Source of the DNA: Adiantum capillus-veneris | Lineage: Eukaryota; Streptophyta; Polypodiopsida; Polypodiales; Pteridaceae | NCBI GenBank assembly: GCA_014529385.2 | Contig: CM043960.1 | Location: forward strand, 31,609,396-31,673,395 | Length of the DNA stretch: 64,000 nt | Direction of reading: 5' to 3' | In this document: piece after piece, positions 22,911-34,745 of the stretch | Layout of the letters: each line of letters opens with the position of its first letter | Position numbering within the stretch: the first letter of the stretch is position 1 | The notes under the pieces: model-generated | Databases searched by the model: none | What the model saw: only the letters and a program-made list of their open reading frames with translations | Told to the model about the DNA's origin: nothing | Made by a program: the position numbers and the translations under genes

Positions 22911-24957
22911 ATGGCAGAGGAAGGGAAGCTCAAGATTGAGAAGTTCAACGGAAAAAACTACCAACATTGGAAGATGCAGATTGAAGACTATCTCTACCAG
23001 AAGGACCTCTATTTGCCACTAGGCGGTCTTGCAAAGAATCCCGCAATGATGGCAGATGAATCATGGATTGTCCTTGATCGAAAGGCCCTTGGAACAATCC
23101 GGTTAAGCTTGGCGTCAACGATGGCCTTCAATGTTTCGGAGATGAAGACCACGGAGGACTTGATAAAGTCACTTGACGACTTCTACGAGAAACCATTGGC
23201 ATCCAATAAGGTATTTCTTATGAAGCGCTTGTTCAATCTAAAGATGGCAGAGAATGGTTCAGTTGTTGCAGAACACCTAAATGACTTTAACACAAACATA
23301 AGTCAACTTCGATCGGCGGTGACAACAAATTTCGATGACGAAGTGCGAGCTCTCCTTATACTATCATCTCTACCGGATAGTTGGGACAACCTTGTGATGG
23401 CTGTAAGTAATTCTATCCCTGGTACAAGTACTCTTAAGTTTTATGATGTTGTGGGTGTTTTCCTTAGCGAGGAAATACGAAGGAGAAGCACAAGAGAATC
23501 ACCAAGTGCTGCATTGTCAGTGGAAACAAGAGGAAGGCCTAAGGAAAGGCTCAAAAACCAAAAGGGTCGTGATCGCTCAAGGCGGAGCAAGTCACGCACA
23601 AAGTCAGTTCTTGAATGTTGGAACTGCGACAAGAAGGGCCACGTCAAGAAGGATTGCTGGTCCAAGAAGAAGAAGGAGACAGAGTCTCAAGACAACAAGC
23701 CAACATCGGAGGCCAATGTGGCAGGTAAAGAAGAGCAAGATGCTCTAATTCTCTCATTAGACAATGTGTATAATTCCTGGATAGTAGATTCCGGGGCTTC
23801 ATTCCATGCGACACCACACAAGCAACATTTCCAAGACTACACCAAAGGTAATTTTGGATATGTATACTTGGGAGATGATGAAGCTTGTGAGATTGTCGGC
23901 AAAGGTACAGTTTCTGTCAAAACTGCTAACGGAAATGAATGGAAGCTTAAAGATGTTAGGCATGTTTCTTCTCTTCACAAAAATTTGATCTCTACAGGAC
24001 AATTGGACGATGAAGGTCACAACATTGCATTCGGAAACAAATTGTGGAAGATCTCAAAGGGATCTTTGGTGGTTGTCAAGGGAGAAAAAGTCGGTACACT
24101 TTACTTGTGTACTGTTAGCACGCAACCTTCATCTTGTGCAGCAACTATAGAAGTTGACAGTGCGGTGTGGTACTACCCACTTGGGCATATGAGTGCCAAA
24201 GGAATGCAAATCCTTCAAACAAAGAAGCTTCTACCAGGTTTGAAAGAAGTGGACTTAGAGTTCTGTGAAGATTGTGTTTATGGTAAACAAAAGAGGGTAA
24301 AATTTCAAAATCAGGAAATGAAAGAAAAAATTAAAAACTTGAGTTGGCTCATTCTGATGTTTGGGGTCCTGCAAGTACACCATCACTTGGTGGCTCATTG
24401 TACTATGTAACATTCATAGACGATGCGACTAGAAAAACATGGGTTTATGTCATGAAGAACAAATCCGATGTATTTTCCATATTTCAAAGGTTGAAAGTCT
24501 TTGTGGAGAATGAAACACGTACCAAGGTTAAATGCCTCAGATCCGACAATGGAGGCGAATATTGCAGCCAAGCTTTTGAAAGCTTTTGTACTAGCAATGG
24601 CATTCGGAGGCAAAGGACAACCCCAAGGACACCTCAACAAAATGGGATTTCGGAAAGGATGAACAGGACAATCATGGAGCGAGCACAAAGCATACGGCTA
24701 CATGCAGGCCTACCGCTTGAGCTTTGGGCGGAAGCTGTAAGTACGTCTGTGTACTTAATCAATCGGTCACCCTCAACGGCATTGGATGGGGGAGTTCCAG
24801 AAGAGGCATGGACAGGTAAACCGGTGAATTATTCATTTCTCAAAGTGTTTGGGTGTGAGGCTTTCATGCACATAGATAGAAGCCTAAGATCAAAGCTAGA
24901 TGCAAAGTCCAAAAAGTGTTTCTTCATTGGCTATGGAGAAGTTGACTTTGGGTATCG
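22911..24957 (+). pseudogene. Copia gag-protease-integrase polyprotein, one frameshift (copia-3)
   Basis: The ATG at 22911 opens 499 codons. Gag reads KIEKFNGKNYQHWKMQIED (about residues 8-26). The zinc knuckle CWNCDKKGHVKKDC is at 23616-23657, the protease active site WIVDSGASFHAT at 23778-23813, and the GAG-pre-integrase motif FCEDCVYGKQK near 24260. A 1-base loss near 24340 shifts the frame. Integrase continues at 24344: HSDVWGP, FIDDATRKTWVY, RSDNGGEYC and TPQQNGISERMN supply the usual catalytic acidic residues. Gag and protease are otherwise intact, so this is the freshest LTR element here. RT is missing because of the junction with gypsy sequence at about 24957. Confidence 0.92.
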
Positions 24958-25790
24958 TCCACAAACGGATGAACAAAGTGAAATGATTAATCTAACGATC
25001 CTTGAATCTACTAAAAGCCTGTTTCACGAAAGTAGATCAACGTTTGCAATGAGAGAAGTACATACCTCTTAGAGAGTATGCGTACAATGGCATTGTACAT
25101 ACTTCTATGGGGAAATAACCTTTTGGGTTAAAGAGGAAAGATCCAAAAGTCCTTACTACTTAAACTACATGGGAAGATCTCCGCTGCTGATGAATATAGC
25201 CGAGCCTTACAAGAATATTTTCCAAAGAATAAAAAGGTTATATCCATCTCAAAGAAAAGGTAAAAGGGTTGCTGCTAATAAGCACAAAAGAGCCTTAGCC
25301 TTTAAGTAGAATGATTGGGTCTTGTTAAAGTTCCTAAAGGCTCGTCTAAGGCATACTACGGGCAAGAATCCTATGGGCCACCAAGAGTATTATGCTAAAT
25401 TAGAAAAAAGATATTATGGTCCTTATTAAATTCTTAAGCCAATCGATGAGATGGCTTATCAATTAAATTTTACCAACCATTAGCTCATTCAAAATGTTAA
25501 CCATGTGAACCTACTCAAGCCTTACAAAGGAGAGCCACAAAAAGAACCAATAATTGAGGACCCGCCAGAGATCGAAGATCAAGAAGAGGTGTTGCAACCC
25601 AAATCTATTCTTTGACACGTAGACAAGGTACTAAGAAATGGTAATATTATCCAATGATATCTTGTTAAGTTTAAGAATTATCCTTTTAAAGATGCTAGAG
25701 GGATGCAAGGAACCTAGCTTAAGGATAATATGAACCTTGTCAATGCATACAATGCTATACTAGAGTAAGCAAATAAAAATTCATATTAAA
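24958..25790 (+). pseudogene. Ty3/gypsy integrase C-terminus with chromodomain (chromovirus fragment)
   Basis: It begins YRPQTDEQSEMIN, the gypsy integrase catalytic-Glu region (usual form YRPQTDGQTE), and continues through a Lys-rich stretch (near 25230-25300), NDWVLLKFLKARLR, KRYYGPY and HVNLLKPYKGEP. A chromodomain-like tail follows at 25619-25714 (VDKVLRNGNIIQ, stop, YLVKFKNYPFKDARGMQG). Chromodomains of this family direct integration to marked chromatin. Multiple stops make it inactive. The first 40 codons are in frame with the copia-3 integrase upstream. Confidence 0.8.
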
Positions 25791-26979
25791 TGAAGAATGT
25801 TTTTGTCTTATAAGACTCATTATCTTTCTTTTATTGTGCACAAAATTTAAGAAGTATACATGCTAAGGATCATGTTTGTGGTGACGACGCTCAAACACGA
25901 AGTAGAACTTGTCACTCTACTTTGGAGGTATAATATGGACTAAAGACCAGACATGCTTGCGGCATCTAAGTCTCCCAAGCACCAAATGGATTAGTCATCC
26001 ATTCGGGAATGATATCGTAGGGTAAAAAGGGATCCTCCATCCGCTAAGAAACATGGACTAATGACTAGGCTTTATCTACTTAGAAGATTACAAGATAATT
26101 TTCCTAGAATAATGATAGTCTAACACAACTCTGATAATTATCTCATCTTAATCTAAACTTAATTAGTATAATTTCCATTAATTTATGGTTGAAATGGATA
26201 ATTTCAGGCCTAATATGATAAAATAATCAATTGGCTTAGTATCCCTAAGCTTAATCACAATAATCAGCAGAGAATGTTTAATTAAGAGAGGATTTTTGAG
26301 TATACATAGGATTAATCTTCAATTAATTAAGAAAATTGTAAATAGATTAACCTAGCTTTGCTAATTAAAAAAGATTAGTGTTAATTATCGTTAATTAACC
26401 AACTAGAGCTTTGATCTGTAGTGATTTTTGCGTAGAGGTCTCTCTAGATGAGAGAGAATGTACCAAGGCTCCGAGTCTGTCTAAAATTGTGAAGCAAGGG
26501 GTCGTATTTATAGGTTTTTGGGCACTCACTGGCTGAATATGGCAGTAACTTGCAGCTCAAGCAGCTCTACAGCTCTAGATGGCACCCCCTACTACTAAAT
26601 GAGTCCCTGGTAGGTCAGTGATAACCCTCCCATTACCTGCCAGCTTTAAAATATCAATTCTGCTATATTTTGACCTATTTTTGCTTAATTGGTAAATATC
26701 TTGTAAATATGTGGGAGCCCATTAGTAAAGTCTATGCTTAAATGATTACTCCAACCCTTCAATTTTTCTTAATAATTTAATTTACATCGAATCTTCCGGA
26801 AGGACTAGCGAGGTCAGTTTTTGTCCGAATTTAAATCTGAAAATTTCTAGCCCGGGGTTTGTTGTGCTTAAGATTCCAAAAATACCAATTTTTATAGCTT
26901 TTGAGATAGTGTTTTTACCTAATTGCTTGATCAATGCTTTCTCCTAAAGCTTAAGTTAATTCCCGACAGCTAGAAAGGT
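25791..26979. other. Probable gypsy 3' region and AT-rich LTR remnants, no gene
   Basis: Directly downstream of the chromodomain, so 3' UTR and LTR of that element are expected. A purine stretch near 25920-25932 could be a primer tract, but I could not fix LTR ends. 26090-26400 is AT-rich with GATAATTATCTCA text like the minisatellite at 14571. A TATAAATAC on the - strand at 26506-26514 hints at an antisense LTR. Confidence 0.35.
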
Positions 26980-28400
26980 GGAGATCTAACAAAGATTTTC
27001 AAGGTATCAAGCCGGAGATGATCAAATGGACGGGAGATTTTACCCATGAGTTGATGTGTGATATGTTCAAACTTGCACTTCAACATAGTATGCCTTATGA
27101 TTGGAGTACTAATTGGGTTACGTCTTGGCATAAAGGAGGGGATGTAAAGAATGTAAACAACTACCGACTATGATGATTGGGTCTCTTATGGCAAAGTTGT
27201 TTGGGCAAAGTTGTTTGGGTGCATAATGGATATGAAATTGAGTGATTGGGCTGAAGAGAATGACAAGCGTGCAAAGGGACAAGAGGGTTTTCATCGATCC
27301 CATGGAGGAAAGTTGGTTGAAAGGCAAGCGATTGTAGTGTTGTTTTGTGGACTTTACGAAAGCCTTTGATATGATTGCACGTAACTATTTGTGGAGAAGG
27401 ATGGAAGAACTCCAAGTGCCAAGTGAGTTTATGCTTGCAGTTTCTCGAATCTATGAGAAGGTGGTTTGTCAATTGCGCATGGGAAGAGAAATTTCAGAAA
27501 TTTTTGTAAGCACTATTGGGGTTAAACAAGGATGTCCGTTGTCAATTCGAACAAATGGTATTTGACTTTATGCAAGAAGAAGGCATTGAAGAGGTCACTA
27601 TTTGCAATGCAGTAATCATGCTTTTGTTGTATGCGGATGATGAAGTGCTTCTAGCACACACTTTAGAATATGCACAAAAGCTTATGGTTGTCCTTGAGAA
27701 CTTTTGGTTGCATAGTGGGCTGATTGGGAATGAATTTAAAACTAAGGTTATGCTTGTGAAAACCAACCATAAGGAGAAGCCATGCACTGTGTACAACAAT
27801 GAGACACTTGCAGTTGTTGAGAGCTTTAAGTACCTTGGCCTTGAGGTTCCGCCCAATCACAAGTGGCATGAATGTGCTATCCGTCGTTTGAAAGCGGGAA
27901 AGAGAGCAGATTATGCATTTGAGAACATGTGTAATGCGGGGAACGTCAAGTGTTGGGTTCTCAAGAAGTATCTTTTTGATGCATTGGTGACATCGGTTCT
28001 TCTTTATGGAGTTGAAGTGTGGGGCGGGAGCATCACAAAGTCTACTTGAAAAGAGTTTGAGAATGTCCAAAAGCGTTTTCTTACAAACTATCTCCAATTG
28101 AAGACACAAACACCATATATGCTCCTACTTCTTGAGTCGGGATGTCTTCCAATTGAGATTATGGGCATGGAAAGATTTGTGGAGTACATGATAAAGATGT
28201 GTCAAAACCCCTCACATTGACTTCCTACAATTGCCCGGGAAGCAAGCAAAAAAGTTGAAAAAAGGCATAAAAGCAAGATCTTGAGCACAGGATGGATGCA
28301 AGAAATTAAGAAGTGGATTGGGAGATGGAATGCATTGCACTTGCTACATGATGCTTCAATCGACTCCCAAGTGAATGAAGATTTTCTACAACACCAATGA
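26980..28400 (+). pseudogene. Non-LTR retrotransposon (LINE) reverse transcriptase remnant
   Basis: RT blocks of the LINE type appear in order. These are PYDWSTNWVTSWHKGGDVKN near 27095, DFTKAFDMIARNYLWRRM at 27347, GVKQGCPLS near 27517, LLLYADDEVLL near 27620 (the catalytic YADD), then the thumb-like block (FKYLGLEVPPNHKWHECAIRR near 27825) and KKYLFDALVTSVLLYGVEVWG. The C-terminal part runs to about 28400 (MGMERFVEYM; LLHDASIDSQVNE). Frames change near 27170-27340 and 27545, with stops at 28047 and 28218. Endonuclease sequence was not found upstream, consistent with 5' truncation during target-primed reverse transcription. Confidence 0.88.
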
Positions 28401-28806
28401 TGCTTTCATGGCATACACGATCTGAATTAAATAAATCACAATAGCAATTGAATAAAAACAATCAATACATTGAAATTGGATGACCAAGACGGTATGAATT
28501 GAATTCAATGACTTCAACGATAAATTCACGGAATTTATGCAACCTTGGCATTGAAAACAATAGCAAGAAGCCATCTTCCAGCTTGAAATAGTTGCTTCTT
28601 TACTTATATGATGTTGTGCAGAGTGATCGAGAGAGAGAGGAGGCGATGGTTCTTTTGGGTGCAAGGAGGGGAGAATCTGCATCCAAGACGAGCAAGGAGC
28701 AGGGCGACACAAGAATGGGCTCCTGCCCTTTTTGCTTCTTGCGGAATCGAATCCGCCTAATTAATATGTTTTCTTTGGAGAGGACCCAGCAGTAGTAGTA
28801 GCTTAT
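28401..28806. other. No gene recognised
   Basis: About 400 bp beyond the LINE remnant with no long ORF, no poly-A tail and no repeat partner noticed. Confidence 0.4.
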
Positions 28807-28930
28807 ATGTAAATTTTGTGCAAGTATATACCTTTGAATATATAGTGTATGCTTCGTTTTGTGTAAGTATACAGTATACATTTAATTCAAAGGTATATAG
28901 TATATACTTCGTTTTGTGTAAGTACCACCC
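28807..28930. repeat. Short tandem repeat, about 60-bp unit
   Basis: CTTCGTTTTGTGTAAGTA occurs near 28852 and 28907, each preceded by TATAGTxTATxCTTCG-like text, with a partial earlier copy ending TTTGTGCAAGTATA at 28815-28828. Two to three diverged units. Confidence 0.6.
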
Positions 28931-28959
28931 TTGAAAATACACGTTTCAAATTCCTGGCT

Positions 28960-29475
28960 CTGGTTTGCCAGTATTGGAAAGCAAGGACTTCACAACAATA
29001 TTAGGATCTCGATCGTCTTTTTTAATGAATATGAAAAGAAATGAAGGCTGTCATCTCAAAGCACTTTGGTCTTTTATGCTCACTAGTACAACAAAGGCGG
29101 CGCCACTGCCTTCGACAATGTTATGCGGATTTTCTAACCTTAGGCATGCCAACACTATTTGGAGAGACACCCTCCCTTAACATCTATTGAAAAACGCCCA
29201 AACCTCCTTGGTCTTGCCTTAGTTGGGCATATCTTGCAATCAATGCATTCCAAGAGACGACATCGATCCTGGACACGAAGCTCCTCAAGTACTTTTCATG
29301 CTTTATGAAGTGCACCACATTCGGCATACATGTCGATCAAGGTAGTTTCAAGCACGACGTTGTATCCATCGAAAATAGCCCAAAGCTCCTTCGCCGTCTT
29401 GCCTAGGTTAGGCATATCCTGCAGTCAATGCATTTCAAGGGATGACATCCTAGACAGAAAGCTCCTCGAGCACTT
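28960..29475 (-). pseudogene. Pentatricopeptide-repeat (PPR) gene fragment
   Basis: On the - strand two PPR-like units can be read. One has LETTLIDMYAECGALHKA (near 29290-29345) and, in another frame, DVVSWNALIARYAQ (near 29215-29260) then MLREGVSPNS. The other has DVIP, stop, NALTAGYA (near 29390-29445). Plant PPR proteins bind organelle RNAs, and the phrase order LIDMYAxCG / VVSWNALIxxYAQ is the P-L-S type spacing. Frameshifts and stops show a dead fragment with no start or C-terminal domain. It is the only recognisable host-gene remnant outside the transposons. Confidence 0.75.
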
Positions 29476-31692
29476 TTTGTGCTATATATTCCAATCAGGC
29501 CAAGTTCTATGGCTATGTGATCATCTCATGAGTTCTAACATTAGTTTAAGAAATCCCTCGTTTCAATTAGTGGGGTATGTTTATGCACCTCAAAAATCGG
29601 TTTTATCCAATCTAAAAATGTATGGGTAATCTTGATAAGGATATCCGCTTATCCATGGATATAGACAACTCATCTAAATGGGTAGAAGTGGGAATCTAGG
29701 CCAAAGGGTAGCACATGGTGTGTCTAACCTTCAATAAGGCACCAATTTTCAAAGTGGCAAGCAAGCCATTGCCTTTGTTACAAAGAACACCGTCATCAAA
29801 GTGTCTCTGTAGTTAGAAGATACAAAGTGTCTCTGTAGTTAGAAGATACAAAGCCAAATTATTAAGGGGCTCTATGATCTGCATTCTAGATACATATCCA
29901 TTTGTTGACCATTCAATGAGCTACTCGCCATCATTGGATGTTTCAATGACCATGCATCATCCAACACATGGCATTGACTCTTGAAAAGAAACATCCTTAT
30001 ATCATCTCTAGCTCTGCATCAAACTCACCTATCTTCTTCAACCTTATGAGTGCTCAAATACTCTCTACTATGCTGCAAGATATATATAGCTGAAAATTCC
30101 AAATTTTTTCACTAAGTTTAGCATTGCTCAAAGGTTAGCTACTCATTTTCAAAGGTTGCAAAAAATATCTACACAACCCTGTTGCTCAGTTTTCCCCGTG
30201 CTGCAATGTTTCTGAATCGGTGCCGCTCGTTGTTTTTGCCATAGGGCCTATCTGACGTGCCACTACCACCATCGGCCATGTTGGACGTTGCCTTGTGCTC
30301 GCTATTGATCTCTGTATGTACCCTTTGGCTCTAGAGCTTAAACTCTTTTAGTCTCGCTCAAATAAATTCCAAATTGACTGTTAGACGGCGCGCTCTGTAT
30401 TAGGCTTTGTATTACGTGGCCTGGAGGCCATGCATGCAATGGAAGAAGGTGCTGCTATACAACAGTGTGTTGATTTTTATCCATTTCCCTTTCGCATCAC
30501 CCATCCCCCTTTGTACCATGGCAGACTTCACTCACAATTTAGTTGTCCCTAATCCCTATAACCTGTTGGCCTCAAACTTTCCTTTCAACAGACAACCTTG
30601 CAAATTCATCTATACGACTTGGTAAGATTTGACATGTACCAAGGCTCCTCTACATCTCACATAGTTTTTTTTGGTGACCTAGAAATAAGGTTGATGTTCT
30701 CGAATACCAATCGATCTGAGCTCTTGGGCTACTATTTATAGAGTGGAGGATTGTTGCTGCAATGGAGGGAGCAATGGGCCAGAGGTGCGTCATGCACCTT
30801 GGGTAGTGGGTTGGTGAAGGAAAAAATGATTGTTGCTTGACCAAGGAGCATATCGACATCCGAGGAGCAGAGACCTGCTAGGATGCTTCTCATGAAAGAG
30901 CAGAGCTTTAGCAAGTGGGACTGTTGAATGGGAGCAGCACGTTGCAATAAGCGTGCATACATGGAGGACGTTGAACAAATGAAATAGAGGAGCAGAGCTG
31001 CATCGAGTGACCAATTATAGAAATGAGGGGGGAAATGAGACACTTGAGGGGGAGGTGTTGAGCGCAATAAGCAAACTTGTTGGAAGGACACTATTGAGGG
31101 TGGCCAGACACGAGAACAACACACAAAATGCGAGGAGACGTCGTGCATGAGCGGTGGTGAGGCGGCAACTTAAGGCCCCTCAGTGATGTTCAGTAGATCA
31201 AGGAAATATAGGCTATTGCATAGATACATAGAGAGGCCTTGAGTTTGGGCAAGATAGAGCCCTTCCTCTTCAACTGCGGGTAGCCACTCTGTGCTCCTGC
31301 TATTAAATTGCGGGCAGCCACCCAAGGACCTCTTCTAGAAGCGCAAGCAATCATCTCGACTTGAACACACGCTTGCTATTGTGGAGGGTGTAGCATAAGT
31401 GGAGCTGGCGAGATTTTTTGAGCGCACATAAGTAGGCCATGCTTTTTTACATGGGAAGCAATACTCACTTATCCCGCTTTGAAGTACACATTTTCGGGTT
31501 GAAAATAAAATGTCATAGTTTTATTTTCATTGGACCTTGATTTTCAAGGAAAAACATTTTGGGATTTTAATTATAGTCAGTAATTTTTAAAGAATACTTT
31601 ACATTTTGACATAAATTTAGCTAGTTTGTCTGTAGTACTAAACATGGCCAAGAAAATGGTGTTTTTCGAGCACTCACACCTAATAGGCCCAT

Positions 31693-31700
<8 letters not shown>
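29476..31700. other. Long stretch without recognised genes
   Basis: About 2.2 kb. A 26-bp exact tandem duplication (AAAGTGTCTCTGTAGTTAGA core) lies at 29797-29848. The text ATGTACCAAGGCTCC near 30634 is shared with 26459, and a - strand CTATAAATAG near 30734-30743 resembles a TATA box. Together these suggest an antisense LTR of the same type as at 26400-26530. ORFs up to 138 codons on the - strand (30732-31148) show no motif. Confidence 0.35.
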
Positions 31701-31733
<33 letters not shown>

Positions 31734-32257
31734 CCAATGTTCAGGGAAAATGTGTCTCAGCTTAATATTGTGCCATTTTCAATTTCAAAAATGCCGGTTG
31801 AGAGCAAAAGGAAAGGGAAAAATTTTGCCCCAAAATAGAAAAAAATAGTGCAAAATCCAAAAAAACAACCTAATTTTTTACAATTTCCTCTCGAGAAATT
31901 CAAGGAATTTTTTTTTGTATGTTTAGAAAAATGTTTTTTCTCGAAAACTACGAGTCACCCCATGATCAAAAGGCAAATGTGTTGAGGCAAACGCTTTCTC
32001 AATAATTTCAGATATCTTAGTAATAAAACCAAGCCTACACTTTGAGCAACTAAAATTAAAAAAAAAACTTTATTCAGGGACGTTTCATCTGATCACGCCA
32101 AGATCGACCTTGTTTTCTAAGGGTGAAGGACTCGAGTAGAGCCGCGCCTTGCGTTTGGGGTTCGAAGCAAGCAGAGAGGAGACCATAGAGCAGAGAGCTC
32201 AATCGCCCCTGCCACCACCTGGAGCAAAAGGGCTCACACACACACACACACACACAC

Positions 32258-32299
<42 letters not shown>

Positions 32300-32361
32300 G
32301 GGCATGAGGGGGGAGGGCTTTCGCCACCACCTAGAGCAGCTGAAGGGTCTCGGGGCCGGGT

Positions 32362-32427
<66 letters not shown>

Positions 32428-32471
32428 CTTTGCGCCAGAATGAGAGAGAGAGGCGTCAGGATGTGCGTGTG

Positions 32472-32511
<40 letters not shown>

Positions 32512-32588
32512 TTGCAGAGGGGAGCTTAAGTTGCAATAGCCTGCAAAAAAAACCTTGCAGCTCAGGCCGACAGAGGCGGACAACAACA

Positions 32589-32659
<71 letters not shown>

Positions 32660-32660
32660 G
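31701..32660. repeat. Microsatellite cluster next to CACTA element 1
   Basis: Runs: (CT)n 31701-31731, (CA)n 32235-32257, (GA)n 32261-32298, (GA)n 32363-32424, (GA)n 32477-32508, (CT)n 32592-32629 and (CA)n 32629-32657. Between them, CCACCACCTAGAGCAGC-like text near 32324 echoes CCACCACCTGGAGCA near 32213. This suggests that a short unit with its microsatellite was duplicated. ORFs across this area are low-complexity artefacts. Confidence 0.9.
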
Positions 32661-32857
32661 ATGCGTTAACTGAGCTGTTTCGATTCGCGCCTGGAAAGAA
32701 GCCTCAATTGCTTTTTATAGCCTCACCATATTGTAGCCTGCGTCCCGCAACCCGATGCATTTCTGTCCCGCAACCTGACGCAAGCGCTCCACGTAGGCTG
32801 CCCAAACTGCCAGCACTCCATATAGGCTGCTGGCAAGCGATTGTCGAGGGCTGGTTG

Positions 32858-33085
32858 CACTACAAGAGGTTGTGTGCTCTTGTGACGCTTTTAGTGACGA
32901 AAATACACTGGGTTTTTATAACCCGCAACGTCGCTACCAGCGTCGATACGGGGACGACGCTATGCCAGTTGCTATATGCGTCGCTATATAGCGATGCCTA
33001 CAACAACGATCATAGCGACGCTGCAGAGCCATCTATAGCGACGTTGCAGAGCCTTATATAGCGACGTTCATAGCGACGCCCGAGA
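32858..33085. repeat. Left terminus of CACTA 1: TIR and subterminal repeats
   Basis: After the TIR, about nine copies of a TAGCGACG(C/T) or GCGTCGCTA motif in both orientations occur within 200 bp. Closely spaced subterminal motifs are the known transposase-binding sites of En/Spm-like elements. Binding here is inferred from position. Confidence 0.85.
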
Positions 33086-33484
33086 GGAAATTTTTTTGGT
33101 GGTAGGGTATTCATTCATCAACCATATTGAATGTTTCATACATATTCTTCACCTTTGAAAAAAAGTACAAAGGTAGATATAGACCCAAAATAGTCACCCA
33201 CAAGACAATATGACCATTAACTCTATCATCCATAGTACGTACTGTTTGACAAATAAAAATACAAAGTGACAAGCGTGAATTGATGAAAGTAAATCAATGA
33301 CAATTGTACACATAGGCAAAATCACTTGATTGTTAAACTTTGCAAATGTAATAGTTACAAACCATTGTCATTATTTAAAAAATATACATGGTTTTAAAAA
33401 AGACGTATAAAAGTCGTCTCAATGATACATAAGCTATGACAAAAAGAAACTAATGCTATCTAGCTATGGCTAAACTGATGTCGT

Positions 33485-34745
33485 CTAATCATACGTCTCA
33501 TCACATCCAAGTGGCGTATCTGTCGGATTCTGCAAAAAAAAACAATAAGACAGCTTTTTGTAAGTATAAACATATAGTGACGTTTATAAAACAATACAAC
33601 AAATAGAAAAGAATAAACCCTAATACTAACCATGCCGCCGCGAGAACTCAAAATGTCTATAAGGGCTTTTAAGCCCTTGCTGCCTACGTACTCATGCTCG
33701 TACGGTGTGGGATCACGTCCTGTAAACGACCAACGGTCAAAACATACAAAGAATCCCTTATGTTAGAATTTAAAAACCCATAAACTCTAAACTATCAAAC
33801 ATAGAGAGCAATGAGAAAACACTTACAAAATCGGCCTCAAATGATGTCCACCAGCCGTTCCCCAAGTGGTGTGAGCTCCCTGCCTCTACTCGCGCTCTGG
33901 CTGCCTCCTTTTGTTGCTTCCACTTGTCGGGATTCTCGCGCACTGCTTTCTTCGCATTCTTCCAATCTTCTTTGGACAGCCAATCTGGTCTGTTCCATCC
34001 ATGCTTGATTGCTTTTTGCACTTCGGAACGCTTGTGCTTGCAGTATTCGCGCATTCAAACCTTCATCACATCTTCATTGAAGCGGTCCTCCCGTGTTGGA
34101 ACGGAAAACTCGTCATGAAGCATGCTGATTACTCTGTCTTTTAAATCATTCGGTACTTCACTCCAGGTGTTTAGTATGTAGTGTCTAAACACCTGAGAGC
34201 AAAGACCGCGCATGCACGAAATCACCTTCTTGCCTTCATCATCCAAGATGATGCCGCCGCTGAAGTCGACGGAGTAAGGCAAGCCCTCTTGCCGCTGACG
34301 CGTGAACCTGGGTGTCCCGGCAGAGTCTCTAGCGGCGTGTCAAACGGGGGTACGGACGTTAGGTGTCTCCACTGGAGTCTGAGCCCCAAAGCGAGGAGTG
34401 TCCACTAGAGTGACTCTTGGTGGAGTAGCTAGTGGTGTGTAGCTCCTAGGAACGGCAGTTAGCTGCACAAAACCTGGTGTCGATGGCGATGCCGTGGCTG
34501 GTGTCAGGACGGGCAAAGAAGGGGATGGTAAAGAGCCTCGTCGAACACGAGGCGGTGTCGAAGCATCAGTGGCGGAACCCCCACAACAATCGCCACTGCC
34601 ACCACTAGAGCACCGGCGCCTAGATGAGTGTGAAGATTGTCTCGTCGACACCGAAGCTCCGGAGCGCGCTAAGGACTCTGAAACAGAGGGAGATGCGGAT
34701 GGAGTAGGAATGCGCGATGGTGCTCCAGAGCGATGATGCTCCACG
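33485..34745 (-). pseudogene. TNPA-like second ORF of CACTA 1, degraded
   Basis: It matches the second gene of CACTA 2 (41639-42948). The Ser/Pro/Thr-rich N-terminal region lies at about 34340-34745, the conserved block YSVDFSGGIILDDEGKKVIS at about 34275, then EVPNDLKDRVISMLHDEF. After a CGA-to-TGA-type stop near 34052 it continues EYCKHKRSEVQKAIKHGWNR to EADF (33830). The last exon ends TDTPLGCDETYD at 33485. A frameshift near 34330 separates the N-terminal part. The conserved half resembles the plant transposase family written as Transposase_24/Ptta in domain databases. Confidence 0.8.

Larger units (their letters stand above)
22051..24957 (+). mobile_element. Ty1/copia element, 3'-truncated (copia-3)
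   Basis: It has a complete 5' LTR, primer site, gag, protease, GAG-pre-integrase and most of integrase. It is inserted into gypsy copy C at 22050/22051. RT, RNase H and the 3' LTR are missing: at about 24957 the integrase reading frame runs into Ty3/gypsy integrase sequence. Confidence 0.93.

Noticed and set aside
30732-31148. 138-codon - strand ORF
   Set aside because: No recognised domain, overlapping frames of similar length, and AT/CT-biased composition. Probably chance.
32304-32669. 121-codon ORF and its opposite-strand partner
   Set aside because: Built from GA, CT and CA microsatellites; no unique sequence of protein-like composition.
33770-34282. Overlapping + and - strand ORFs near the CACTA 1 second gene
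   Set aside because: Only the - strand frames match the CACTA 2 protein. The + strand frames are shadows.
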